Below are positions 17,456 through 25,153 of a stretch of 64,000 nucleotides of DNA, piece by piece. Origin of the DNA: Marinibacterium anthonyi (GTDB taxonomy: Bacteria; Pseudomonadota; Alphaproteobacteria; Rhodobacterales; Rhodobacteraceae). Location of the stretch: the NCBI GenBank assembly GCA_003217735.2, contig CP031585.1, positions 372,001 to 436,000 of the forward strand, read 5' to 3'. Under the pieces are notes generated by a model that made no database searches, was not told where the DNA came from, and saw only the letters and a program-made list of their open reading frames with translations. Numbering within the stretch: position 1 is the first letter of the stretch; every line of letters starts with the position of its first letter. The position numbers and the translations under genes were made by a program.

Positions 17456-17764
17456 CTAAGCGCTTTTTGGCGTGGCGAATGCAGAGGTGGCGAAGGAAAT
17501 GAAACTGCTCAGGCGCGGGGTCATGCGCCGGTCACGGTAATAGAGCAGCCGCATGGGACGCTCGCCAAGGTGCCAGTCGGGGAACAGGCGGCGCTGCCGA
17601 ATCCGCGGCGGTCGCACAGCGCCTGGACGCGACAGTTCATCGCGCCGGCTTTTCCCGAGGGGCATCGCCGGGACCAGTTTCATGCCTGGCAACGGTTCCG
17701 GTCGCCCGAAAATCCGCGAGGCGCAGAGAGGTGTCGCAGCCAGTGTCAGCGGCCGGGAAAACAC
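17456..17764 (-). pseudogene. Remnant of a LysR-family regulator
   Basis: The last 40 residues of this minus-strand frame ([20 protein letters not shown], then [18 protein letters not shown]) match the end of a LysR effector domain (typically LPDW ... RPxxLLYPxDRxMTPRLRxFIDF). Upstream, [16 protein letters not shown] recalls the start of such a domain, but the roughly 130 residues expected between are missing and there is no DNA-binding domain. It is best read as a deleted, decayed gene. Confidence 0.5.
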
Positions 17765-17947
17765 CTGTCACGTCGTGTGACACGTCCTGAATTCCTGCCC
17801 CGGCCCGAAAGACCGCCGGGTCGGGTTCATGCCGATCCGGGCGCGGTGTTCGCCCACCGTGCCGGGGGCTTTGCGTGCCAACTTCAATGCAACCCACTTT
17901 GGATCTTGCTTGTTTCAAAGGGCGGGCGTATCTCCGGCGGCGGGACA

Positions 17948-17965
17948 CCCCTCCCCAACGAGGGG
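17948..17965 (+). promoter_or_regulatory. serC: Hairpin in the serC 5' leader
   Basis: CCCCTC and GAGGGG pair as a 6-bp stem around CCCAAC, ending 24 bases before the serC ATG and just before the GGAAGG ribosome-binding site. A serC RNA motif has been described from alphaproteobacterial serC leaders; I cannot tell whether this is it without a covariance search. Confidence 0.4.
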
Positions 17966-17989
17966 CATCTATCTGGAAGGTTAGTTGTC

Positions 17990-19144
17990 ATGACGACCAA
18001 GCATCCGGCCACGCGGCCGGCAAACCCGCGTTTCTCCTCTGGCCCCTGTGCCAAGATCCCCCATTTCTCCGTGGACATGCTCGCCAACGCCGCTCTGGGC
18101 CGGTCGCACCGTGCCAAGATCGGCAAGGAAAAGCTGGCCGCCGCCATCGACGGCACGCGCGAGATCCTGGGCATTCCCGACGATTACAAGATCGGCATCG
18201 TGCCCGCATCCGATACCGGCGCCGTCGAAATGGCGCTGTGGTCGATGCTGGGCGCCCGCAAGGCCGAGATGCTGGCCTGGGAAAGCTTTGGCGCCGGCTG
18301 GGTGACCGACGTGGTCAAGCAGCTGAAGATCGATGCCGAGGTGAAGACCGCCGAATACGGCGAGATCGTCGATTTCGCCACGGTCGATTTCAACAACGAC
18401 GTCGTGTTCACCTGGAACGGCACCACCTCCGGGGTGCGTGTGCCCAACGGTGACGCGATCCCCGCCGACCGCGAAGGCCTGACCATCTGCGACGCGACCT
18501 CGGCCGCGTTCGCGCAGGACCTGCCGTGGGACAAGCTGGATGTGACGACCTTCTCCTGGCAGAAGGTGATGGGCGGCGAAGCGGCCCACGGGATGCTGAT
18601 CCTCAGCCCCCGCGCCGTCGAGCGTCTGGAAACCTATACCCCCGCCTGGCCGTTGCCGAAGATCTTCCGCCTGACCAAGGGCGGCAAGCTGATCGACGGC
18701 GTGTTCAAGGGCGAGACGATCAACACGCCGTCCATGCTGGCGGTCGAGGATTACCTTGTCGCGCTGGACTGGGGCCGCAAGATCGGTGGCCTGCCCGAGC
18801 TGACGAAGCGCGCGGACACCAACGCCAAGGTGCTTTGGGATTTCTGTGATCGTCACGACTGGCTGGAGAACCTGGCCACCGATCCGGCGACGCGGTCGAA
18901 CACCAGCGTGTGTCTGAAGTTCACCGATGACCGCATCACGGACGGGGCGGCCTTTGCAAAGGCCGTGGCCAAGAAGCTGGACGATTACAACGCCGCCTAC
19001 GACATCGGCGCTTATCGCGATGCGCCCGCCGGGCTGCGCGTGTGGTGCGGTGCCACGATCGAGGCCGCGGATGTCGAAAAGCTGACCCTCTGGATCAAGT
19101 GGGCCTTCGAATCCGAGATCGCCAAGCTTTCCGAAGCGGCCTGA
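17990..19144 (+). CDS. serC: Phosphoserine aminotransferase
   Basis: A 384-residue class-V aminotransferase that converts 3-phosphohydroxypyruvate and glutamate to phosphoserine, second step of serine synthesis. It is the alphaproteobacterial form, with N-terminal [13 protein letters not shown] and the PLP lysine at Lys192 in [16 protein letters not shown] start at the ATG at 17990 with GGAAGG 9 bases upstream; the open frame further upstream is non-coding. It lies 103 bases before serA, separated by a strong RNA hairpin. Confidence 0.95.
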   Translation: MTTKHPATRPANPRFSSGPCAKIPHFSVDMLANAALGRSHRAKIGKEKLAAAIDGTREILGIPDDYKIGIVPASDTGAVEMALWSMLGARKAEMLAWESFGAGWVTDVVKQLKIDAEVKTAEYGEIVDFATVDFNNDVVFTWNGTTSGVRVPNGDAIPADREGLTICDATSAAFAQDLPWDKLDVTTFSWQKVMGGEAAHGMLILSPRAVERLETYTPAWPLPKIFRLTKGGKLIDGVFKGETINTPSMLAVEDYLVALDWGRKIGGLPELTKRADTNAKVLWDFCDRHDWLENLATDPATRSNTSVCLKFTDDRITDGAAFAKAVAKKLDDYNAAYDIGAYRDAPAGLRVWCGATIEAADVEKLTLWIKWAFESEIAKLSEAA

Positions 19145-19160
19145 ACCGGCTGAACATTCT

Positions 19161-19216
19161 GCTCGTCCGCCCGTTGCCGGTCGCCCTCGCAGGGCTGACC
19201 GCAAGGTCGGACGAGC
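19161..19216 (+). other. Long composite hairpin between serC and serA
   Basis: Outer stem GCTCGTCCG (19161-19169) pairs with CGGACGAGC (19208-19216). Inside it TTGC/GCAA, GGTC/GACC and CCCT/AGGG stack in order around a CGC loop. The structure ends 31 bases before the serA ATG and has no U tract. It may be an mRNA processing or stability element, or a partial terminator for serC. Confidence 0.6.
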
Positions 19217-19247
19217 CCCATCCCTCTCTTCGCAAGGACCCACGCAC

Positions 19248-20843
19248 ATGGCTCCCAAAGTACTCGTCTCCGACAGCCTTTCCGAAACCGCCGTCCAGAT
19301 CTTCCGTGATCGCGGCATCGACGTCGACTTCATGCCCCAGCTGGGCAAGGATAAGGACAAGCTGGCCGAGGTCATCGGCCAGTATGACGGCCTTGCCATC
19401 CGTTCGGCCACCAAGGTCACCGAGAAACTGCTGGAACACGCCGACAACCTGAAGGTCGTCGGCCGCGCCGGCATCGGCACCGACAATGTCGACAAGGTCG
19501 CGGCTTCGAAGAAGGGCGTGATCGTCATGAACACCCCCTTCGGCAACACCATCACCACCGCCGAACACGCCATCGCGATGATGTTCGCCGTCGCGCGCCA
19601 GATCCCCGAGGCCAGCGCATCCACCCATGCCGGCAAATGGGAAAAGTCCAAGTTCATGGGGGTCGAGCTGACCGCCAAGACCCTGGGCGTCATCGGCGCG
19701 GGCAACATCGGGTCGATCGTCTGCAACCGCGCCCGTGGCCTGCACATGAAGGTCATCGCCTTCGATCCGTTCCTGAGCGAGGAAAAGGCGACCAAGATGG
19801 GCGTCGAGAAGGTCGAGCTGGAAGACCTGCTGAAGCGCGCCGATTTCATCACCCTGCACGTGCCGCTGACCGACCAGACCCGCAATATCCTGGGCCGCGA
19901 GAACCTGGCCAAGACCAAGAAGGGCGTGCGGATCATCAACTGTGCCCGTGGCGGCCTGGTCGACGAGGAAGCGCTGGCGGACCTGCTGAAATCCGGCCAC
20001 ATCGCCGGCGCCGCCTTTGACGTCTTCGCCGTCGAACCCGCAACCGAAAACGTGCTGTTCGGCCTGCCCAACGTGGTCTGCACCCCGCACCTGGGCGCGT
20101 CGACCTCGGAAGCGCAGGAAAACGTCGCCCTGCAGGTGGCCGAGCAGATGTCGAACTACCTGCTGACCGGTGCGGTCGAAAACGCGCTGAACATGCCGTC
20201 GGTCACCGCCGAGGAAGCCAAGGTCATGGGCCCCTGGGTCAAGCTGGCCGGCCACCTGGGCACCTTCATCGGCCAGATGACGGACGAGGCGATCAAGGCG
20301 ATCAACATCACCTATGACGGCTCGGTTTCCGAAATGAACCTCGAGGCGCTGAACTGCGCCGTGGTCGCCGGCATCATGAAACAGGTGAACCCCGACGTGA
20401 ACATGGTCTCGGCCCCGGTCATCGCCAAGGAACGCGGTGTCCAGATCTCGACCACCAGCCAGGATCAGTCGGGCGCCTTCGAGGGTTACATCAAGGTCAC
20501 CGTCGTCACCGAGAAACGTGAACGGTCGATCGCCGGCACGGTGTTCAGCGACGGCAAGCCGCGGTTCATCCAGATCAAGGGCATCAACATCGATGCCGAG
20601 ATCGGCGCGCACATGCTCTACACGACCAACAAGGACGTGCCGGGCATCATCGGGACGCTGGGCCAGACCCTGGGCCAGAACGGTGTGAACATCGCGAACT
20701 TCACCCTTGGCCGTGACGCCTCGGGCGGCAAGGCCATCGCGCTGCTTTACGTCGATGAAGAAGTCCCGGCCCCGGTGCTGAAGAAGCTGACCGATACCGG
20801 CATGTTCGGCCAGGTCCGTCCGCTGACCTTCGAGGTCGCCTGA
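19248..20843 (+). CDS. serA: D-3-phosphoglycerate dehydrogenase
   Basis: A 531-residue enzyme that oxidises 3-phosphoglycerate to 3-phosphohydroxypyruvate, first step of serine synthesis. It has the substrate domain, the NAD-binding Rossmann motif GVIGAGNIGSIV near 148-159, the INCARGGLVDE segment, the catalytic His in CTPHLGASTSEA, the intervening allosteric domain of the long form and a C-terminal ACT domain (about 455-531, TNKDVPGIIGTLGQTLG). AAGGA precedes the ATG. The gene follows serC in the same direction. Confidence 0.96.
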   Translation: MAPKVLVSDSLSETAVQIFRDRGIDVDFMPQLGKDKDKLAEVIGQYDGLAIRSATKVTEKLLEHADNLKVVGRAGIGTDNVDKVAASKKGVIVMNTPFGNTITTAEHAIAMMFAVARQIPEASASTHAGKWEKSKFMGVELTAKTLGVIGAGNIGSIVCNRARGLHMKVIAFDPFLSEEKATKMGVEKVELEDLLKRADFITLHVPLTDQTRNILGRENLAKTKKGVRIINCARGGLVDEEALADLLKSGHIAGAAFDVFAVEPATENVLFGLPNVVCTPHLGASTSEAQENVALQVAEQMSNYLLTGAVENALNMPSVTAEEAKVMGPWVKLAGHLGTFIGQMTDEAIKAINITYDGSVSEMNLEALNCAVVAGIMKQVNPDVNMVSAPVIAKERGVQISTTSQDQSGAFEGYIKVTVVTEKRERSIAGTVFSDGKPRFIQIKGINIDAEIGAHMLYTTNKDVPGIIGTLGQTLGQNGVNIANFTLGRDASGGKAIALLYVDEEVPAPVLKKLTDTGMFGQVRPLTFEVA

Positions 20844-20960
20844 CACGGCGCGCAAAACGCGTTTGAAAACGACCTGTTGCGGGTCGCCGCGTGAATAGAA
20901 CCGGCGACCCCGGCACGACATCCTCCGCTGCATCGACGTCCGGTATCGGTGGAGCGGATC

Positions 20961-21566
20961 ATGTCCCAGGAACTGGCTGCCTTGATTGAAGAAATGGCCC
21001 GGATCTTCGACGCCGAAGGCCGGCCCGCCGCGGCAGATACGGCGCTTGCGCTGAAAACATGGCCCACGGACCTGGCGCTGCAGGTCTCGGACTGCGGCAT
21101 GGACCCGTTCATTCGCGACTTGCTGTTCACCTCGCCCCTGCCGGTGGCCCGCGCCGCGCTGGCCGCCCATGACGATCTGGGCTGGGCGCGCGATGCCTAT
21201 GCCTCGCTGACGCCCGAAGGCGCGGCGATCAGCCCCTACGTGGTCGCCGACCTGATGGGGCCCGAACAGCTGATCCGCTGCGACCACCTGCGCGCGGGGC
21301 TGTATTATCAGAAGCCAGACAGTCGCATCGGCCTGCATTCCCACGCGGCCGAGGAAACCTATGTCATCATCGCCGGCACGGCGTACTGGACCGCGGGCGA
21401 AACCCATCGCCAGCTGGGGCCCGGCGATTACGTGCACCATTCGACCTACCTGCCCCATGCCTGCGCAACCGGCCCCGAAGGCGTGCTTGCGGCCTGGCGG
21501 TGGAGCGGGGACATCGGCAAGGACAGCTATCGCATCCACAACGGGCAGGACGCCTTCGCCGCCTGA
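20961..21566 (+). CDS. DMSP-lyase-family cupin protein
   Basis: A 201-residue protein with a helical N-terminal half and a C-terminal cupin. Metal ligands are in place: His126, His128 and Glu132 (HSHAAEE) and His166 (STYLPHA). The layout (N-terminal helices, then GPEQLIRCDHLRAGLYY, then the cupin) matches the dimethylsulfoniopropionate lyase family (DddQ/DddL/DddW group), which cleaves DMSP to dimethyl sulfide and acrylate. No acrylate or DMSP genes adjoin it, so the substrate is open. The ATG at 20961 has GGAG 6 bases upstream. Confidence 0.65.
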   Translation: MSQELAALIEEMARIFDAEGRPAAADTALALKTWPTDLALQVSDCGMDPFIRDLLFTSPLPVARAALAAHDDLGWARDAYASLTPEGAAISPYVVADLMGPEQLIRCDHLRAGLYYQKPDSRIGLHSHAAEETYVIIAGTAYWTAGETHRQLGPGDYVHHSTYLPHACATGPEGVLAAWRWSGDIGKDSYRIHNGQDAFAA

Positions 21567-21647
21567 GCGTTGCTGCCGCGCAGCAAAGTGCAATCCGCGA
21601 CGCGGCGGTGGCTTTCCTTTGCGCCCGCGGTGGGGTAGCTGCCACGC

Positions 21648-22376
21648 ATGACACAGCCGTTATACGCCGTGGGCGATATCCACGGGCACAAAGCCGAGAT
21701 GGACAAGGTGCTGGAGTGGATCGCCACGGATGGCGGCCCCGAGGCCGAGATCGTGTTCCTGGGCGATTTCGTCGACCGGGGGCCGGACAGCCGCGGCGTG
21801 ATACAGGCGCTGATCGACGCCACATCCGCCGGCAAGCCCTGGCACGTTCTGCGCGGCAACCACGACCGCATGTTCTGCCGTTACGTCGACGAAGGCATCC
21901 TGCACGATTCCCGCATCCTGTCGGGCAAGGGCTACCTGCATCCCGCGCTTGGCGGGCTCGAGACGCTGAAATCCTACGGGATCGACGCCATCGAAGGTGA
22001 CGATCCGTTCGAACTGCTCGACGTCGCGCAGCGGGAAGTGCCCCAGGCGCATACGAATTTCCTGGCCAGCCGTGACCTGACGCTGGTCCGCGACGGCAAG
22101 CTGTTCGTCCACGCCGGGATCATGCCGGGCAAGCCGCTGGAGGACCAGATCGAAGATGACCTGGTCTGGATTCGCGGCCCCTTCCTGGACTACACCGACC
22201 CGCACCCCTGGCTGGTGGTCCACGGCCATACCGCGCTGGAGGCCCCGCAGCACTTCGGCAACCGCATCGACCTGGACGGCGGCGCCGGCTACGGCCGGCC
22301 GCTGCACGCGGCGGTCTTCGAAGGCGACGATGTCTGGTGCCTCACGGATGAGGGGCGGCAACCGCTTCTGCCGTAG
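21648..22376 (+). CDS. Calcineurin-like metallophosphoesterase
   Basis: A 242-residue phosphatase of the PP1/PrpA (serine/threonine protein phosphatase-like) family. The metal motifs are GDIHGH at about 9-14, GDFVDRGPDSRG near 42-53 and GNHDRM near 72-77, with later His in FVHAG and HGHT. Substrates may be phosphoproteins or nucleotides. It is 81 bases after the cupin gene and 76 before the thiolase, without obvious functional link. Confidence 0.88.
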   Translation: MTQPLYAVGDIHGHKAEMDKVLEWIATDGGPEAEIVFLGDFVDRGPDSRGVIQALIDATSAGKPWHVLRGNHDRMFCRYVDEGILHDSRILSGKGYLHPALGGLETLKSYGIDAIEGDDPFELLDVAQREVPQAHTNFLASRDLTLVRDGKLFVHAGIMPGKPLEDQIEDDLVWIRGPFLDYTDPHPWLVVHGHTALEAPQHFGNRIDLDGGAGYGRPLHAAVFEGDDVWCLTDEGRQPLLP

Positions 22377-22452
22377 CGATCCGGGTGACGGCCGCCGTGA
22401 CACGCGCCATACTCCCGTCCAACTGGATTGCAGTTGTGAAAAGGGAGAAATC

Positions 22453-23628
22453 ATGACCGACATCGTCCTCCTCGACGGAGCCCGCACAGCCATCGGCACT
22501 TTCGGAGGCGCGCTGGCCTCCACCGCCCCCATCGACCTGGCCACCGTGGCGGCCGAAGCCGCGATGGAACGCTCCGGCGTGGAACCGGGCCAGATCGGCC
22601 ACGTGGTCTTTGGCCATGTGATCAATACCGAACCCCGCGACATGTACCTCAGCCGCGTCGCCGCGATGCAGGCCGGCATCCCCGAAGGCACGCCTGCGAT
22701 GAACGTGAACCGGCTGTGTGGATCGGGCGCGCAGGCCATCGTGTCGGCGGTGCAGTCGCTGATGCTGGGCGATGCCGATTACGCGCTGGCGGGCGGCGCC
22801 GAGGCGATGTCGCGCAGCCCCTTCATCATGACGCAGGCCCGCTGGGGCGCCAAGATGGGCGACGTGAAATCGCTGGACATGATGCTGGGCGCGCTGAACT
22901 GCCCCTTCGGCACCGGCCACATGGGCGTGACGGCGGAAAACGTCGCGACCGAGAACCAGATCACGCGCGAGGACCAGGACGCTTTCGCCATGACCTCGCA
23001 GGAACGCGCGGCGGCGGCCATCGCCGGCGGACGGTTCGAAAGCCAGATCACCCCGGTGAAGATCCGGGTGAAACGGGACGAGGTCGACTTCGTTGTCGAC
23101 GAACACCCCAAGCGCACCAGCCCCGAGGCGCTGGCGGGCCTGCGCCCGGCCTTCAAGAAGGACGGCACGGTGACGGCAGGCAACGCCTCGGGCATCAACG
23201 ACGGCGCGGCGGCGCTGGTCTTCGCCCGGGCCGAGGCGGCCGAAAAGGCGGGGCTGAAACCGAAAGCGCGTGTTCTGGGCTATGCACATGCCGGCGTGCG
23301 GCCCGAGGTCATGGGGCTGGGTCCGATCCCTGCGGTGCGCAACCTGCTCGAAAGGACCGGTCTTTCCGTGGACGATTTCGACGTGATCGAATCGAACGAA
23401 GCCTTCGCGGCCCAGGCCATCGCGGTGAACCGCGAACTGGGGCTGGATACGGCCAGGGTGAACCCCAATGGCGGCGCCATCGCCCTGGGCCACCCGGTCG
23501 GCGCCACCGGCGCGCTGATCACCGTCAAGGCGCTGTACGAGCTTGAGCGGATCGGCGGCAAGAAGGCCCTGATCACCATGTGCATTGGCGGCGGCCAGGG
23601 CATTGCGCTGGCCATCGAACGGCTCTGA
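22453..23628 (+). CDS. Thiolase (acetyl-CoA C-acyltransferase)
   Basis: A 391-residue thiolase-fold enzyme. Catalytic residues are present: Cys89 in NRLCGSGAQ, the His in GGAIALGHPVGATGA and the second Cys in MCIGGGQGIA. The length and the IGTFGGALA start fit the biosynthetic/BktB-like branch, acting either in acetoacetyl-CoA formation or in beta-ketothiolysis. GGGAG precedes the ATG. It stands alone in its operon and is followed by a repeat cluster. Confidence 0.92.
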   Translation: MTDIVLLDGARTAIGTFGGALASTAPIDLATVAAEAAMERSGVEPGQIGHVVFGHVINTEPRDMYLSRVAAMQAGIPEGTPAMNVNRLCGSGAQAIVSAVQSLMLGDADYALAGGAEAMSRSPFIMTQARWGAKMGDVKSLDMMLGALNCPFGTGHMGVTAENVATENQITREDQDAFAMTSQERAAAAIAGGRFESQITPVKIRVKRDEVDFVVDEHPKRTSPEALAGLRPAFKKDGTVTAGNASGINDGAAALVFARAEAAEKAGLKPKARVLGYAHAGVRPEVMGLGPIPAVRNLLERTGLSVDDFDVIESNEAFAAQAIAVNRELGLDTARVNPNGGAIALGHPVGATGALITVKALYELERIGGKKALITMCIGGGQGIALAIERL

Positions 23629-23937
23629 ACAAGGTGGGGGCGCTGCCCCCACACCCCCGGAGGTATTTGGGCCAAGAAGAAGACCGCAACATCGCGCCGC
23701 CATCCCGTTTCTTTCTGGCCCGTTTCTTTCTGGCCCCAAATACCCGATCCTGCACGCTCCGCCCACGCGCGGCCTGCTGTTTCTTTCTCTTTCCAAATAC
23801 CCCGGACCGCCCTGGCCGTTCGCATAACAGTCGAAAGCCGGGCGTTTTCCGTCGGCCGGCACGCGATCACACCCGGCGTAAGCGGCAAATCCCCTCAAGA
23901 GGCTTGAAACGCCGCAGGATTGGAGCAAATCTGGGAT
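23629..23937. other. 309-base intergenic region filled by repeats
   Basis: Between the thiolase stop and the DUF2794 gene there is no protein-like frame. It holds the repeat cluster at 23634-23804 and then about 130 bases with no structure I recognise except the presumed promoter of the next gene. Confidence 0.6.
23634..23804. repeat. Cluster of three Rhodobacterales-type intergenic repeats with terminator hairpin
   Basis: Copy 1 (23634-23682, plus sense) has hairpin GTGGGGGC/GCCCCCAC then GGTATTTGGGCCAAGAAGAA. Copy 2 (23704-23744) is its inverted form, ending GGCCCCAAATACC, and carries a perfect tandem duplication of a 15-base unit (CCCGTTTCTTTCTGG at 23704-23718 and 23719-23733). Copy 3 (23780-23804) is another inverted, diverged form ending TTCCAAATACCCCGG. 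The hairpin sits right after the thiolase stop and probably acts in termination. This hairpin plus GGTATTTGGG motif recurs in many Roseobacter-group intergenic regions, from my recollection. Confidence 0.65.
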
Positions 23938-24291
23938 ATGACCATTCAACCGCCCCCGCCGTTTCCCTCCTCCACGACCCGCGGGATCCCGGATCAGGTG
24001 GCATTCGACAGGCGCGAAATGTCGGAGATCCTGTCGATCTACGGCCGCATGGTCGCCGCCGGAGAATGGCGGGATTACGGCATTTCCTGCTTGCGTGACA
24101 TGGCGGTCTTTTCGATCTTCCGCCGCACTGCCGAGAACCCGCTGTATCGGATCGAAAAGCGCCCCAAGCTGCGCAACCGCCAAGGCATGTACGCCGTGAT
24201 CGGCATCGACGGTCAGATCCTCAAGCGGGGGCATGACCTGAAGTCTGTGCTGCGGGTGCTGGAACGCAAGCTGATCCGCTCGGTCGATTGA
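23938..24291 (+). CDS. DUF2794 family protein
   Basis: A 117-residue conserved protein typical of alphaproteobacteria. The core VAFDRREMSEILSIYGRMV and the end GQILKRGHDLKSVLRVLERK match the family pattern. Function unknown. I use the ATG at 23938; an in-frame TTG at 23920 is possible but no better placed for a ribosome-binding site. It is convergent with the NlpC/P60 gene. Confidence 0.8.
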   Translation: MTIQPPPPFPSSTTRGIPDQVAFDRREMSEILSIYGRMVAAGEWRDYGISCLRDMAVFSIFRRTAENPLYRIEKRPKLRNRQGMYAVIGIDGQILKRGHDLKSVLRVLERKLIRSVD

Positions 24292-24307
24292 CCGGTCCGG
24301 CAGGGGG

Positions 24308-24327
24308 GGCGGGGGGGAAACCCCGCC
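24308..24327. terminator. Hairpin between convergent genes
   Basis: GGCGGGG pairs with CCCCGCC around GGGAAA, halfway between the DUF2794 stop and the NlpC/P60 stop. It may serve both strands, though no U tract follows. Confidence 0.4.
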
Positions 24328-24334
24328 TTGCGCC

Positions 24335-25153
24335 TCAGGGGCGGGCCATTCTGGTGATTTCGCCGAAGTCCTTCGCCGCGATGCGTTCGCGGGCCCGGTC
24401 CAGCGGTTCGACGGCCACCGCCATGTGGAACGCGTTGGCATGCAGCAGGCGCGTGTCGTCCAGCATCATCCCCACGTGGCCCTTCCAGAACACCAGGTCG
24501 CCGCGCTGCAGCGGTCCCTCGGCATCGCTCCAGGCCTTTGCCTGCAGATCGCTGTCGCGTGGGCAGGCGCGGCCCGCGGCGTAGAAGGCCGTCTGCACCA
24601 GCCCCGAACAATCGATCCCCCAGGCGCTGTTGCCGCCCCAGAGATAGGGCGTGCCAAGGTAGCGTTCGGCCTCTGTCGCCGGGTCCTCGGCCCGCCAGGA
24701 CAGGGGGGCCACGTGCTGGACCGGGACGAAGCCGCCGGTTGTCAGTTCGACGAACTCGTCCGTCTCGGCGACCACGGCCAGTTCCGAGAAATGGCTCAGC
24801 GGCGTGCGGTCCGGGGACTTTATGTCGTCCAGCGTGTAGATGTGGCTGGACCGGGCGATGACCCGATGCGTGGACTCGGGCATGTCGTGCAGGTGATCGC
24901 TGCGCAGGTAGCCGACGTAATTGTCCACCACGTCGAAGCCGAAGGCCCAGCCGTTGCGCTCTTCGAGCACGTTGAAGGCGTGCCCGAAAAGCATCTGCTT
25001 GTCCCGCGCCCCGCCCGGGGCGGCGAACAGATCCGCGACCGGCACCCCGATCCGCCGGATCTGACCATCGGTCAGATCGACGCCTTTCACCCTTGCGGCC
25101 AGGCTTTCATGGGCGACCCGCCCGTTGGCGGGCCAGAAACGGCGGTCTGTCAT
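24335..25153 (-). CDS. NlpC/P60 (C40) peptidase with SH3-like domains
   Basis: A 272-residue cell-wall-type cysteine peptidase. The N-terminal half has SH3b-like segments (YTLDDIKSPDRTPLSHF, VELTTGGFVPVQHV). The catalytic domain has Cys182 in WGIDCSGLVQ, the His of KGHVGMMLD and the third polar residue near LLHANAFHM. Such enzymes cut D-gamma-glutamyl-diaminopimelate bonds in peptidoglycan peptides. There is no signal peptide, so it may work on recycled muropeptides in the cytoplasm. Its ATG overlaps the aminopeptidase stop by 4 bases, which fits peptide recycling. Confidence 0.88.
   Translation of the reverse strand: MTDRRFWPANGRVAHESLAARVKGVDLTDGQIRRIGVPVADLFAAPGGARDKQMLFGHAFNVLEERNGWAFGFDVVDNYVGYLRSDHLHDMPESTHRVIARSSHIYTLDDIKSPDRTPLSHFSELAVVAETDEFVELTTGGFVPVQHVAPLSWRAEDPATEAERYLGTPYLWGGNSAWGIDCSGLVQTAFYAAGRACPRDSDLQAKAWSDAEGPLQRGDLVFWKGHVGMMLDDTRLLHANAFHMAVAVEPLDRARERIAAKDFGEITRMARP

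Larger units (their letters stand above)
17333..17989. other. 657-base stretch before serC without an intact gene
   Basis: It contains the LysR remnant (17456-17764) and, close to serC, a small hairpin. The open frame that enters serC from 17180 has no protein-like character before the serC ATG. Confidence 0.5.
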
